The notes below the pieces were generated by a model. The model saw only the letters and a list, made by a program, of their open reading frames with translations, was not told the DNA's origin and ran no database searches. This document shows positions 1 through 9,486 of a stretch of DNA of 34,986 nucleotides, in pieces. The DNA comes from Firmicutes bacterium ZOR0006. Its GTDB lineage: Bacteria; Bacillota_I; Bacilli_A; Culicoidibacterales; ZOR0006. The translations under genes and the position numbers were made by a program. The stretch is taken from NCBI GenBank assembly GCA_000798955.1, contig JTLC01000025.1, forward strand, positions 1 through 34,986. Reading direction: 5' to 3'. Numbering within the stretch: the first letter of the stretch is position 1; every line of letters begins with the position of its first letter.

Positions 1-90
1 TTTTGAATCCAGTCATTTCCTTATTTTCGTCGCCATTGCTTTTTCACCATGTATCCTTGGGGTGAAAACCGGCTTTAGCGCTCTCTATTC
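1..90 (-). repeat. Structured 143-bp repeat family, locus I (cut by the window edge)
   Basis: This is part of one unit of the repeat family seen at 8879-9500, 19020-19760 and 34238-34576. The hairpin arms next to the core are 41-48 (TTTTCACC) and 61-68 (GGTGAAAA) with a 12-nt loop. The core follows at 69-90 and overlaps the stop codon of the ABC-F gene at 85-87. The TTTTCGTCGC segment at 24-33 matches 19406-19415 and, with one change, 9005-9014. The other arm of the long stem would lie left of base 1. The unit reads in the same sense as the upstream minus-strand gene, as at the other loci. Confidence 0.7.
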
Positions 91-1977
91 TTTTTCCATT
101 AGGTATTCCCAACGTTCATATTTAGCTTCTAGTGTGGCTTCGACTTCGGTCTTGCTTGCCATTAATGTCTGTAGTGTTTGGTAGTCAGCTGCATGTGTAA
201 TCATGTCTGCTTCTAGTTGAGCGTTTTGTTGTTCTAAGGCTTCAATTTCATCATCAATAGTCTCTTTTTCTTTCCGCTCATGATATGTCAATTTATTGCT
301 CGTTGCTTTCGGTTTACTGGCTTCTTGTTGTTGCTTCGCTTGGACTTTTTTTTCTTGTTGTACTTGTTGCTCGAGTTGCTGTTGGCGTTGATAATATGCT
401 AAGTACTCTTGATAATTACCTGTATAAATCATAATCTTCCCGCGACCTTCATACGCAAAAATCTTATTACAAATACGATCGAGAAAATACCGATCATGAG
501 AGACCGTAATCACAACTCCGGCATAGGTATCAAGGTAATCTTCTAAACGGCGTAGTGTTTCGATATCTAAGTCATTCGTTGGCTCATCAAGTAATAATAC
601 ATTGGGTGCACTCATCAAAATTCGTAACAAGTACAAGCGGCGACGTTCACCACCTGACAAGTCGCCAATACGTGAATATTGCATGTGTCCATCAAATAAG
701 AAACGTTCACATAATTGTGATGCTGTAATTGTTTCTTTATCGCTAGTTTCGACAAGTTGGGCTACTTCTGTAATATAATCAATAGCTCGCATATTCGCAT
801 CCATACTACCTGTGTCTTGAGCAAAATAGCCAATTTTCACTGTCTCGCCTATTTCAAGATGGCCGTTTTCGACAGCATGCTCACCGGTCATGATGCGCAT
901 TAACGTTGATTTCCCAATTCCATTTGGACCAACAATACCAATCCGATCACTTTTTGCCAGTGTATATGTAAAATCTTTGATCAATTCTTTGCCGTCAAAG
1001 GTTTTACTAATATTGTGAAACTCAATAATTTTCCGACCAAGTCGGCTTGATGTCAGTGCAATTTCAACTTGCGCAACTTCTTTGAAGCCTGCTTGATTAC
1101 TCAAATCTTCAAAACGATCTAATCGGGCTTTTTGCTTTGTCGTTCGGGCTTTTGCTCCACGTTTTACCCACGCTAATTCTTTACGCAATAAATTTTGGCG
1201 CTTTTGTTCACTCGAAGCTTCAAGCTGCACACGTTCCATTTTTTTCTCAAGAAAATAACTATAATTTCCTTCATAACTGAAGAGGCGTCCACGATCGATT
1301 TCTAATACCCGATTTGTTACATGGTCTAAAAAGTAACGATCATGGGTAATCATGACAACTGCCTCTTTGCGGGCATTCAACATCACTTCTAATTTATCAA
1401 TCATTTCATTATCTAAATGGTTGGTTGGCTCATCAAGAATCAACAATTCACTCGGAGTAATTAATGCTGATGCTAAGGCGACTCGCTTACGTTGTCCACC
1501 TGAAAGTAAGCCCATTTTCGCATTGACATCATTGATGCCTAATTTAGAGAGCGTAGCTTTTGCTTCTGATTCTAAATCCCACAAGTGCAAGCGATCAATT
1601 TCTGCTTGGTACGTCAATAATTTCGCACCGAGTACTTCATCGTAATTTCCACTTAAATGTTGAAGGAGTTGCTCATATTCACGCAACAAAACCATTTCTT
1701 TGGTCTCACCTTTGAAAACTTGTTCAATAACTGTGGCTTGCGGATCAAATTCAGGGTCTTGTGCTAAATATTCCACACGAATTTGCGTTCCTTTAATTAC
1801 TTGTCCGGTTTCCGGTGTTTCTTTTCCAGCTAAAAGCTTAAGTAATGTCGACTTTCCTGTTCCATTGACACCGATAATCCCGATTTTCTCTCCTTGATGG
1901 ATTCCAAAAGAAAAATTTTCAATGAGCGTTTTCATACCATAACTTTTACTAATATTTTCAACTGACACGATATTCAT
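85..1977 (-). CDS. yfmR: ABC-F family ATPase (YfmR/Uup type)
   Basis: A soluble ABC-F protein with two ATPase domains and no membrane segment. Proteins of this type act on the ribosome; YfmR/Uup is linked to relief of stalled translation. Domain 1 has Walker A GVNGTGKST (about residues 36-44), signature LSGGQ and LILDEPTNHLD. Domain 2 has GPNGIGKST, LSGGERRR and LLLDEPTNDLD. The linker is rich in Arg/Lys (RRGAKAR-like region), and a C-terminal Gln/Lys-rich coiled coil of about 90 residues matches the Uup-type C-terminal domain. Length (630 aa) is normal. I use the ATG at 1977, which has AGAAGTG about 9 nt upstream, rather than the GTG at 1989, whose ribosome site would be too close. The stop codon lies in the core of a structured repeat (1-90). 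The family call is firm; the choice between YfmR and another Uup-like paralogue is less so. Confidence 0.9.
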   Translation of the reverse strand: MNIVSVENISKSYGMKTLIENFSFGIHQGEKIGIIGVNGTGKSTLLKLLAGKETPETGQVIKGTQIRVEYLAQDPEFDPQATVIEQVFKGETKEMVLLREYEQLLQHLSGNYDEVLGAKLLTYQAEIDRLHLWDLESEAKATLSKLGINDVNAKMGLLSGGQRKRVALASALITPSELLILDEPTNHLDNEMIDKLEVMLNARKEAVVMITHDRYFLDHVTNRVLEIDRGRLFSYEGNYSYFLEKKMERVQLEASSEQKRQNLLRKELAWVKRGAKARTTKQKARLDRFEDLSNQAGFKEVAQVEIALTSSRLGRKIIEFHNISKTFDGKELIKDFTYTLAKSDRIGIVGPNGIGKSTLMRIMTGEHAVENGHLEIGETVKIGYFAQDTGSMDANMRAIDYITEVAQLVETSDKETITASQLCERFLFDGHMQYSRIGDLSGGERRRLYLLRILMSAPNVLLLDEPTNDLDIETLRRLEDYLDTYAGVVITVSHDRYFLDRICNKIFAYEGRGKIMIYTGNYQEYLAYYQRQQQLEQQVQQEKKVQAKQQQEASKPKATSNKLTYHERKEKETIDDEIEALEQQNAQLEADMITHAADYQTLQTLMASKTEVEATLEAKYERWEYLMEKE

Positions 1978-2005
1978 TTTGTTAATCACTTCTTTCTCGT
2001 TCTCT

Positions 2006-2014
2006 ATTATACCA
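2006..2014 (-). promoter_or_regulatory. Extended -10 promoter of the ABC-F gene
   Basis: The minus strand reads TGGTATAAT, a perfect -10 with the TGn extension, about 30 nt upstream of the ATG at 1977. No good -35 is visible, as expected for an extended -10 promoter. Confidence 0.65.
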
Positions 2015-2169
2015 AAAAACTCTGTTTGCGGTGCATCTGTTTACATATCGAGCCGCTTTTTTCAAACAAACTCTTAACAAAATCGTGATGATTTTAACAG
2101 TAATTTTTGAGATACTTAAGGTGTTGGTACCACAACCCCTTGTGACTCCATCGTTCTTCATGTGGGAAG

Positions 2170-2208
2170 CCACGCATTCGTTTACTAAGCGAGTGTGTGG
2201 TTTTTTTT
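2170..2208 (+). terminator. Orphan intrinsic terminator on the plus strand
   Basis: Stem 2170-2180 with 2190-2200 (11 bp including two G-T pairs), then eight T at 2201-2208. No plus-strand gene lies upstream: 1990-2391 contains no convincing ORF on either strand. It could end a small RNA starting in 2030-2160, or stop antisense transcription. Confidence 0.5.
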
Positions 2209-2278
2209 ATTTGATCTGAGACTAGCACGTAGACCTACGCTTACTAACCGTTCATGCCATTGTTATATTTTTCCGAAG

Positions 2279-2355
2279 AAAAAGCACCCCAGTCTAACTG
2301 TTACTTCTTGCTATCGATTTGATAGCAGTAAATAACTACTGTGAAGATGCTTTTT
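2279..2355 (-). terminator. Long imperfect hairpin / terminator after the phosphoesterase gene
   Basis: Outer arms AAAAAGCA (2279-2286) and TGCTTTTT (2348-2355) and an inner perfect GCTATC/GATAGC hairpin (2310-2315 with 2321-2326) enclose a partly paired middle. The T-run on each strand makes it bidirectional in principle. It starts 36 nt past the stop of the minus-strand phosphoesterase gene, so it most likely ends that transcript. Confidence 0.55.
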
Positions 2356-2391
2356 GCTTTATTTCCTAAGATTCACTCTTTGGCTTTCTAT

Positions 2392-5300
2392 TTATACTTT
2401 TTTCGTTTTACGTCGTAAGATTATTGCTCCAATCGTTGCTAAGACAATCCCCATTCCGCCGATTGTTGCAACTGCTTGTTCACCTGTATTCGGTAGTTTA
2501 CTCGCAGTATTTTCATCCGGATTTGGTGATGTTGAATTGTCTGGTGTTGTTCCTGATGATGGTGGTGTTGGGTTGGTTTCACCATCTGGTAGCGGATTTT
2601 CATTTGAATCTTTTTCAACTAATTGTTCGAAAGCTGTACGTAATTGTGCGACTGTCTCATCAACAATTTTTTGAGTTGCCGCTTCATCATTGAGAACTGC
2701 TTGTGCCGTAGCGAGTGCCTGCATTAAGCGATCTTGACTTGCTGTTGTGTACGCTGACAAATCAACTGTGCTGATTACTTGAACTAGCTCTGATAGCTCT
2801 GTTTTATTGACTTCTGGCGCAATCTCAACTTTTTCTTCTAGTGCATCAATGGCTGCTTGTAATGTTGTTTGGCTTGTCTGCACCTGTGCTACCGTTGGTA
2901 CTTGAAGATTGAGCGTTGCTTTTGCTGCTTCAATTGCTGTCTGCAGTTCAGCTACGGTCGCCGCCGTATAATGTGTTGGATCAATTGCTTCTGCCGTTTC
3001 AATTAACGTTTGTAACGTTGATAGCGCTCCTACTGTTGCGACTTCAATGAGTGCAAATTTCCCTAGCACTTGTGTTTCAAAGAGAAGTTGTTGTGCCCCC
3101 GTCACCTGAACTGGTACTTCCACTGCTGTTAAGCCATCGGCAGCAATTTGGAATAATTTATGATTTTCATTCAAAACAAAATCAGTCATATCTACGATTA
3201 CTTGGAGTGTACCAGTAAAAGTTGCTGGAATCTTGTCTAAATATGCTTCGATGGTAAACATGCCTTGTTCTGAATCACTATGTGGCCAAGCCTCTAATGT
3301 TGTACCTAATTCAAAGTATGGCTGTTTATCCATGTGCTCCATTTCAATTTGTGCTCCGGTAAATGTTGCCGTAACTTTGCCATCAGTCGTTGTGAGTGAC
3401 GTCACTTGAATTGCCAGTCGCGCCGCTTCAATTTTTGTGATGATTTCACTTGGTAATACCGCTTGTTCTTCGGCAGTAAATTCTGCATAAATTGCAAGAA
3501 TTGCTTTTACAGTTGGAACATCCGCTGCTGTCAACGCTTCTGCTTCTGGTAATTGTGTGACTTGTTCAATGAAATTATCCATGACAATACCACTTTGTTC
3601 ATATGCTTGAGTTAAATTAGCAATTAAATTCGTATAAAAACTCACACGCTCACCATAGAGTGTATGTTTCATCGCTGCAAACTCCGTTTGAATTGCTTCA
3701 ATACGTGCTAAACTTTCGGCACCGTAGCGAATATCATCCACAGTTGGTAAGGCTTGCATTGTAAATGTGACTTCCGTTTTATTTCCTGCTTCATCTGTAG
3801 CCACAACGGTATAGGTTTTAGCTTCATGTGTTGCCGGAATTTCATATTTCTCATCTACTGGCACACCATTAATTGTTACCTCAGCGATGTTTGTGTTATC
3901 ACTCACTTGCACAGTTCGATCAATATAATAATTACCGTTCGCTTCAACTCCAGTAATGACTGGCGCAATCGTATCGGCTTTTGCTTCAGCTTTTTCAATT
4001 GCAAAACTATCAATTATCGTCGTTGTTTGTGTCGCTAAATTCATTTCGTGAGCGGTATATGTGAGATAATCACCATCAACACTGATAGAAGCAAAGACAG
4101 GATTTTGAATGTCTGGTGTGTATGCCAACGGCAAGCCCGTTTCTTGTGGTTGATAAAACTTTGGTCCTGTTGTTCCGGTAATAGCATACACTGTTCCTTG
4201 TGGATTCATTGCTGTCTCATAAGTTGCCCCATTGATTTCACGTATTTCTTTGACTAAATCAGTTTCAATTTCACCGTTGACCAAATATTCTGAGCGGGCA
4301 TAAGTATGATCGTGGCCTTCTAATACAAAATCAATGTCTAATGCTGTCATTAAACTATCAAATTGCTCGCGAATCGCAATCACGTCTGCATCTTTATAAT
4401 GTGATCCATTTGAATACGGTGCCTTGTGCGTTTGGATTATTTTCCATTTGGCATCTGATTCATTTGCTGTTTGCGTCAACCACTCTACCTGATCAGCTGA
4501 TAAGGCTTGATCATCACCAAGATTATTCGTGTTCACCACCATGACGAGCACATTACCATAATCAACTTTATAATATGCCCCTGTCTCTAAATCTTGTACT
4601 GGTAAGTCTTGAATATTGAAATGTTTTGTGTGAGCCTCACCAGAGTCTTCATGATTGCCACTCGCTGTTACAATCGAGGTATTCATCAAATCTGCTTGTG
4701 GCTTATTTAAGAACCATTGCCATTGCAATTCATTTTTCCCATTATCAACCATATCACCAGCATGTGTGGCAAATTTCGCCTCTGGATACAAGCTAAAAGC
4801 TTCCTCAACGATTGCTCCCCATTGCTCGTATTCACTTTCAAGCATACTTTGCGTATCAGCAAAATTCAAGAATGTGAACGCATCATCATTTGTTTGTGCT
4901 GTTTCAAATGTCGCAGTATCAGTGAAAATACCTGTTGTCGCATCCCCAACACGATAATAGTATGTTGTCCCCGGTTGCAACCCATCAATCACGACCTGGT
5001 GGCGTGCGACTTCTTTATCTTTCGTAATCGCAATAATTCCTAAATCAATCGTCGGAAATGATCGCTTTACTATTTCTGAATCAGCATTGATGCTCGTGGC
5101 ATGCGTAAAGTCAATTTCACCATTTGCTTGTGTGACTACTTCATTCGCTTTAACAAATTGAATTTCATTTGTTGGAACATTTTTCCCTGTATACCAACTA
5201 AATGCTTTTTGTGTTGTCTCGTCAGCACCAAAGGTAACAGCAACTGAATGTGGCAATAAACCATTGCTGATTGATGGTGCTTGTGGCTGAACACCTTCAT

Positions 5301-7422
5301 ACGTTAAAATTCGTGCTGCCCCATCAATTGCATCATCTTGCGTATCATCACCAGCTAAACCATAAATTAAATCCCCAATTAAAACACCCATTTGCTTTTC
5401 AAAGCTTGGCGTAATATACGCTCCTAAATATTCATCAAGTGGTTGTTTAATCACATCAACAAGGTTAATCCCCAATTTATCAAGGGCATTATACAGTGAC
5501 TTATCTTTGCCTAGTAACATATTAATTGCCAACTGTAAAAATTTATCCGTTGTCAACGTTGTGACATCTACTTCTACTTTGTTCAATAAAGTAGGAATCA
5601 ACTCAAGTAACGAACCGATGACATTATCAATCAACTCTGAAATTCCTTCACCAGTCTGTAATTGATCCAATAACTCTTGTGCCCACCCTGAAAGGTCTTC
5701 TGCACCAAGAAAATGATCAATTAAAAATAAATTCAAGACATCTTGTAAAGTTTTATCCTCACCTGCACTTGATTCAAAAACAGTGATATTTAAAATATTG
5801 GTAATTAAGTTTTGAATTTCACCATTTAAAACTCCGGCATCCAATACTTGCTCGTCAATTTTTTTGACAATATCTTTGATAAAAGCTTCTAGAGTAAATT
5901 CTGCTCGGACGTTGTTTGCGCTATCTAGTGCAGTCATCACTTGCGTTTTCGCATCATACTTAAACGTCAGTTTCCCATATTCAGCCGTTTTGATTTGCTT
6001 TCCATCAAATGCTTGAGCGAGCGATGCTGTCATTTCTGTGAAGAACGCTGGTGTATCTTGCTCTTCAATGAGTGGAGCAATGTGTGTTTGGGCATATGTC
6101 GCGAGTGCCGCTACATCTTCTGAGGTTTGACTAGCATGTGCAATCACATCATTCACATCTGCCGCTCCAAAGATAAGTTCATATAAATTGATTTCAGCTA
6201 AGCTATTTACGAGTGATTCCAGAGCACCACCTAATTTAATTTGTAAATATTGGCTATCTTTGTAAATCGAGTCGTAAATGTAGGTTTGTAAATCAGCAAT
6301 ATTTTCTGTTGCTTTGACACTCTCAGAACGAACATGCACAGTTTCCTTGATTGTCTCCTCACCGGCCTTTTTTGTTTCCTGCTTCGTGAACTCAACTGTA
6401 CGTACTGGTGAACCATATGACGGTGTTGCAGCTGTTTCTATATCATAAATCGTATTTCCTGTTGGCGTCGTAAACTCCGCGATATCATTTTCATGCATGT
6501 GTCCAGTAAAGACATACCGTAACCCCGCATCTGCCAAACGCGTAGCAACCTCTTCATAATTATTGATGATGGCATCACCAACGGCTAATTCTGAAGATAA
6601 TGCGTGTGGCAAAAGTCCTTGGTGCATCATAGCAATAACCGTTTCACCATTCGCCTCGGCTTCTTTAATTTGTTGTTCGGCCCACTGCAATAAATCTTCA
6701 TTGAAGCCGGCACCATTCATTTTTATTTGACCATTCGCATCTGTTGTAAACAGTTGTGAATTCAGGGCTAAGATGACATATCCTGATTTTGGGCGAGCTA
6801 CGTATGACAGTTCTGGGTGAATTGTTGCATTGACTTCATCAGGATTGTCGCCAAAATATACCGTTTGAAACTGTTGTTGTTCATCTTGATAGCCAAAGTT
6901 TGCATATTGCTCTTGATAGGCTTCATACGAAACATGTTCGACTGCTTGTTTATCGCCATTTGGTCCATTAAATGCAAACGCCCCACTATATAAATCATGA
7001 TTCCCATTGACAACAAACACATCAATTCCTGTTGCTTTTTCAAACTCGTTGAGCAAATATGCTACTTCTTGGGTCCCAATGACTTCACCATTTTTTGTCA
7101 CATCACCAGGAATTAATAAAATATCCGGATTGCCACTAGCTGCTTGTTTTAAGGCCGCAACAAAAATTTCATCGGCTTCCTTTAAAAGATAAAGTTCTTT
7201 CGCCATGTAATTTTGATACTGTTCATTTTCAGTATTTGTCACTAATGCGCTCGGAAAATAATGTGGATCCGACAGGACAGCAACTTTTAAATTATCCAAT
7301 TCCGTATTTTCCGTCACTTCTGCAGCAAATGCTTGGATTGTTGGTAGTGAATATTGTGAAAATAGTGCCACTGCTGCTCCAACCATGATGGCTTTTTTCC
7401 CCTGTTTTTTATATTTCAACAT
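2392..7422 (-). CDS. LPXTG-anchored surface protein with two metallophosphoesterase domains
   Basis: 1676 residues. An N-terminal signal peptide ends near Ala33-Ala34 (AFAA). The first calcineurin-like metallophosphoesterase domain (about 45-345) has SDPHY (D52, H54), GD 106-107, GNHD 140-143, MHQ (H267) and GHMH 307-310. A helical region (about 375-700) has no fold I recognise. Next come a purple-acid-phosphatase-type FN3 domain (about 715-843) and a second catalytic domain with FADTQ (D856), GD 889-890, GNHE 922-925, H999 and GHDHTYAR from 1036. Then an Ig-like segment (about 1150-1222), FIVAR-like helical repeats (about 1465-1602), a Pro/Thr/Asn-rich wall spacer, LPNTG at 1643-1647, a membrane helix and the basic tail RRKTKKV. 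Both active sites look complete. It probably releases phosphate from organic esters or nucleotides outside the cell; the substrates are unknown. An AGAGGAGG site lies 8 nt before the ATG. It has no operon partner. Confidence 0.9.
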   Translation of the reverse strand: MLKYKKQGKKAIMVGAAVALFSQYSLPTIQAFAAEVTENTELDNLKVAVLSDPHYFPSALVTNTENEQYQNYMAKELYLLKEADEIFVAALKQAASGNPDILLIPGDVTKNGEVIGTQEVAYLLNEFEKATGIDVFVVNGNHDLYSGAFAFNGPNGDKQAVEHVSYEAYQEQYANFGYQDEQQQFQTVYFGDNPDEVNATIHPELSYVARPKSGYVILALNSQLFTTDANGQIKMNGAGFNEDLLQWAEQQIKEAEANGETVIAMMHQGLLPHALSSELAVGDAIINNYEEVATRLADAGLRYVFTGHMHENDIAEFTTPTGNTIYDIETAATPSYGSPVRTVEFTKQETKKAGEETIKETVHVRSESVKATENIADLQTYIYDSIYKDSQYLQIKLGGALESLVNSLAEINLYELIFGAADVNDVIAHASQTSEDVAALATYAQTHIAPLIEEQDTPAFFTEMTASLAQAFDGKQIKTAEYGKLTFKYDAKTQVMTALDSANNVRAEFTLEAFIKDIVKKIDEQVLDAGVLNGEIQNLITNILNITVFESSAGEDKTLQDVLNLFLIDHFLGAEDLSGWAQELLDQLQTGEGISELIDNVIGSLLELIPTLLNKVEVDVTTLTTDKFLQLAINMLLGKDKSLYNALDKLGINLVDVIKQPLDEYLGAYITPSFEKQMGVLIGDLIYGLAGDDTQDDAIDGAARILTYEGVQPQAPSISNGLLPHSVAVTFGADETTQKAFSWYTGKNVPTNEIQFVKANEVVTQANGEIDFTHATSINADSEIVKRSFPTIDLGIIAITKDKEVARHQVVIDGLQPGTTYYYRVGDATTGIFTDTATFETAQTNDDAFTFLNFADTQSMLESEYEQWGAIVEEAFSLYPEAKFATHAGDMVDNGKNELQWQWFLNKPQADLMNTSIVTASGNHEDSGEAHTKHFNIQDLPVQDLETGAYYKVDYGNVLVMVVNTNNLGDDQALSADQVEWLTQTANESDAKWKIIQTHKAPYSNGSHYKDADVIAIREQFDSLMTALDIDFVLEGHDHTYARSEYLVNGEIETDLVKEIREINGATYETAMNPQGTVYAITGTTGPKFYQPQETGLPLAYTPDIQNPVFASISVDGDYLTYTAHEMNLATQTTTIIDSFAIEKAEAKADTIAPVITGVEANGNYYIDRTVQVSDNTNIAEVTINGVPVDEKYEIPATHEAKTYTVVATDEAGNKTEVTFTMQALPTVDDIRYGAESLARIEAIQTEFAAMKHTLYGERVSFYTNLIANLTQAYEQSGIVMDNFIEQVTQLPEAEALTAADVPTVKAILAIYAEFTAEEQAVLPSEIITKIEAARLAIQVTSLTTTDGKVTATFTGAQIEMEHMDKQPYFELGTTLEAWPHSDSEQGMFTIEAYLDKIPATFTGTLQVIVDMTDFVLNENHKLFQIAADGLTAVEVPVQVTGAQQLLFETQVLGKFALIEVATVGALSTLQTLIETAEAIDPTHYTAATVAELQTAIEAAKATLNLQVPTVAQVQTSQTTLQAAIDALEEKVEIAPEVNKTELSELVQVISTVDLSAYTTASQDRLMQALATAQAVLNDEAATQKIVDETVAQLRTAFEQLVEKDSNENPLPDGETNPTPPSSGTTPDNSTSPNPDENTASKLPNTGEQAVATIGGMGIVLATIGAIILRRKTKKV

Positions 7423-7517
7423 GATAAAATCCTCCTCTAAATTCCATGTCCGGCTTCTGCTTTTTGTTTATTTTCAGTTTTTATTTTTTATTCTTTAAGC
7501 TTGAACCTTTGAAATGA

Positions 7518-7550
7518 GTTTATCATGAAGAAGTTTATTTTCTGTTTATC
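7518..7550. promoter_or_regulatory. Three GTTTAT(C/T) direct repeats upstream of the phosphoesterase gene
   Basis: GTTTATC at 7518-7524, GTTTATT at 7533-7539 and GTTTATC at 7544-7550 lie about 100-130 nt upstream of the start codon at 7422. They could be a regulator site. The spacing is uneven (15 and 11), the region is AT-rich, and I could not place a good promoter for this gene, so the call is weak. Confidence 0.25.
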
Positions 7551-7619
7551 ACTGACTCTTTTCTTGTAATGATTCTGTTGTTTTTTTGTAAAATCAACTT
7601 CTTTCTTTTTAGCGTAACG

Positions 7620-7648
7620 TTGACAAATGGGCTGAAACATTTTAAGCT
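7620..7648 (+). promoter_or_regulatory. Possible glycerate kinase promoter
   Basis: A perfect -35 TTGACA (7620-7625) is followed, after 17 bp, by a poor -10 TAAGCT (7643-7648), ahead of the start at 7683. Only the -35 is convincing. Confidence 0.35.
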
Positions 7649-7682
7649 GTTGTCATCTTGAAAAAAAGGCAATGGTATCACT

Positions 7683-8852
7683 ATGAAATCCTTCCACTTT
7701 TTAGTCGCTCCTGATTCCTTTAAAGAATCTCTGAGTGCCCAAGCCGCGACTGCTGCTATCAGTAATGGGCTAGCACGTGCTTTTTCTGGCTTAGAAGCAC
7801 AGCTCACGATTACACAATTCCCCTTAGCCGACGGTGGTGAAGGCACAATGACATTACTAGCCAATCATTTTGCTGCTACAAAAAACGACATCGAAACCAT
7901 CGGACCATTGGGCGAATCACGGCACAGTTATTACTTCAGCAATCCAGATTCTCACATTGCAATTATTGAAAGTGCTGAATTGTGTGGCTTACCGCTCGTT
8001 CCGCCTTCTAAACGTAATCCCCTGAATACAACGAGTTACGGACTCGGTGTAGCTATCAATCACGCTCTTGCTGCTGGTGCTAAAAAACTATTTGTTGCTT
8101 TAGGTGGTTCCGCAACAAACGATTGTGGTATTGGCATGCTTACGGCACTTGGAGCAAGATGTGTCAATCAATATGGACAGATAATTTCTCCTCTGACTGC
8201 CCATGATTTAGCAAGCATCTCTCACTGTGATTTGACACCAATTTCAGCAAAATTAATTGGGATTGAGCTTATCGTCTTGTGTGATGTCCAAAACCCTTTA
8301 CTTGGTCCGCAAGGAGCTAGTTATATTTTTGCACCGCAAAAAGGTGCAACAGCAGCAATGTTACCACTATTAGAGCATAATCTTCACCATTTTAGCCAAA
8401 TTTTAGAAGCTACTAGTCAAAAATCATTTGCACACAAGCCCCAAACTGGTGCTGCTGGTGGTATTGCTGCCGCTCTCTTCGCACTTGGTGGTCACTTACA
8501 AAGTGGCAGTCAATTCATAATTGAACAACTTCAGCTTGAAACACTGCTCCCTGATGTTGACTATATTTTCACTGGAGAAGGCCAAATTGATGAGCAAACA
8601 TTACAAGGGAAAATCATTTCAGCAATTGTCACGACTGCCAAAAAATTTTCAATTCCCATTATTGTCTTAACTGGTTCAACACAGGCAAACCTCCAGCCGC
8701 TCTACGATTCTGGTATTTCTGCTATTTTCGGAATTACACAACAACCTCAATCACTCACAGAAGCACTTACACAAAGTGAAGAGGCCCTAACCAAAGCAGC
8801 TGAAAATGTTGGTCGACTGATTCGCACACTTGAAACACAAAAAAACTCCTAA
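7683..8852 (+). CDS. glxK: Glycerate kinase (GlxK/GarK family)
   Basis: 389 residues, the usual length for this family. It phosphorylates D-glycerate with ATP, feeding phosphoglycerate into glycolysis. The N-terminus APDSFKESLSA matches the family's APDSFKGSLSA motif. Further family blocks are FPLADGGEGT, LGGSATNDCGIGML, CDVQNPLLGPQGAS, FAPQKG, GAAGGIAAAL and FTGEGQIDEQT. The ATG fits the family N-terminus although the ribosome site is poor (AAAAAGG 13 nt away). It is a monocistron: divergent from the phosphoesterase gene, with a strong terminator at its stop codon. No glyoxylate, glucarate or serine-cycle gene is nearby to show the source of glycerate. Confidence 0.92.
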   Translation: MKSFHFLVAPDSFKESLSAQAATAAISNGLARAFSGLEAQLTITQFPLADGGEGTMTLLANHFAATKNDIETIGPLGESRHSYYFSNPDSHIAIIESAELCGLPLVPPSKRNPLNTTSYGLGVAINHALAAGAKKLFVALGGSATNDCGIGMLTALGARCVNQYGQIISPLTAHDLASISHCDLTPISAKLIGIELIVLCDVQNPLLGPQGASYIFAPQKGATAAMLPLLEHNLHHFSQILEATSQKSFAHKPQTGAAGGIAAALFALGGHLQSGSQFIIEQLQLETLLPDVDYIFTGEGQIDEQTLQGKIISAIVTTAKKFSIPIIVLTGSTQANLQPLYDSGISAIFGITQQPQSLTEALTQSEEALTKAAENVGRLIRTLETQKNS

Positions 8853-8881
8853 TTTTACTTCGGTAAAGTTAGGAGTTTTTT
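8841..8881 (+). terminator. Intrinsic terminator of glycerate kinase
   Basis: Stem 8845-8858 with 8863-8876 (ACTCCTAA...TTAGGAGT), TTCG tetraloop, then a T-run. The flanking A-run could let it also work on the other strand. The end of the T-run is shared with the last hairpin of repeat array II. Confidence 0.9.
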
Positions 8882-8901
8882 CACTCTAGTCATCTTGCTG
8901 T

Positions 8902-9078
8902 GAAACACTGGTATCATCACTCTGCTTGAAACCTGTCTTAGCCTAGTAATTGTTGAAAATCAAAAATGCTGCACTCATTTTCTTGAGATTCCACCATTTT
9001 CTTGTTTTCGTCACAATTACTTTTTCACTTTAATTACTTTGATGTGAAAATCGGCCTCGCCACTCTGCTTGAAACGTG
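8902..9078 (+). repeat. Direct repeat copy A (177 bp, partner at 9189-9365)
   Basis: The segment is repeated 287 bp downstream with three substitutions that I can see. The 287-bp step is two 143-bp units, so the duplication probably arose by unequal exchange between units. Confidence 0.85.
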
Positions 9079-9188
9079 TCTCTACCTTCAGCTTCTTCGT
9101 CAAGCTCGTCATTGACTCTTTATATCTCTCAAGCTGTCATGACTACCACTTGAACACCAGCAGCTGATGTTTCCCTTCTCTCTCTGAT

Positions 9189-9365
9189 GAAACACCGGTA
9201 TCACCACTCTGCTTGAAACCTGTCTTAGCCTAGTAATTGTTGAAAATCAAAAATGCTGCACTCATTTTCTTGAGATTCCACCATTTTCTTATTTTCGTCA
9301 CAATTACTTTTTCACTTTAATTACTTTGATGTGAAAATCGGCCTCGCCACTCTGCTTGAAACGTG
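9189..9365 (+). repeat. Direct repeat copy B (177 bp, partner at 8902-9078)
   Basis: Near-identical to 8902-9078. Both copies end at GAAACGTG, after which the two following units diverge completely. Confidence 0.85.
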
Positions 9366-9486
9366 CTTTGTGCTTCAAATCTCGCGAAAACACAATGATG
9401 ATTATCCACAGCTTATGGTATCATCACTATTCCTTTTTTCGCCTACCGATTTGATGCCAACTTGAAGATTTGTTTTGGCAACGCAC

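Noticed and set aside
7518-7550. PhoP box for the surface phosphatase
   Set aside because: The GTTTAT repeats do not match the Bacillus TTAACA-type PhoP motif or its regular 11-bp spacing on either strand.
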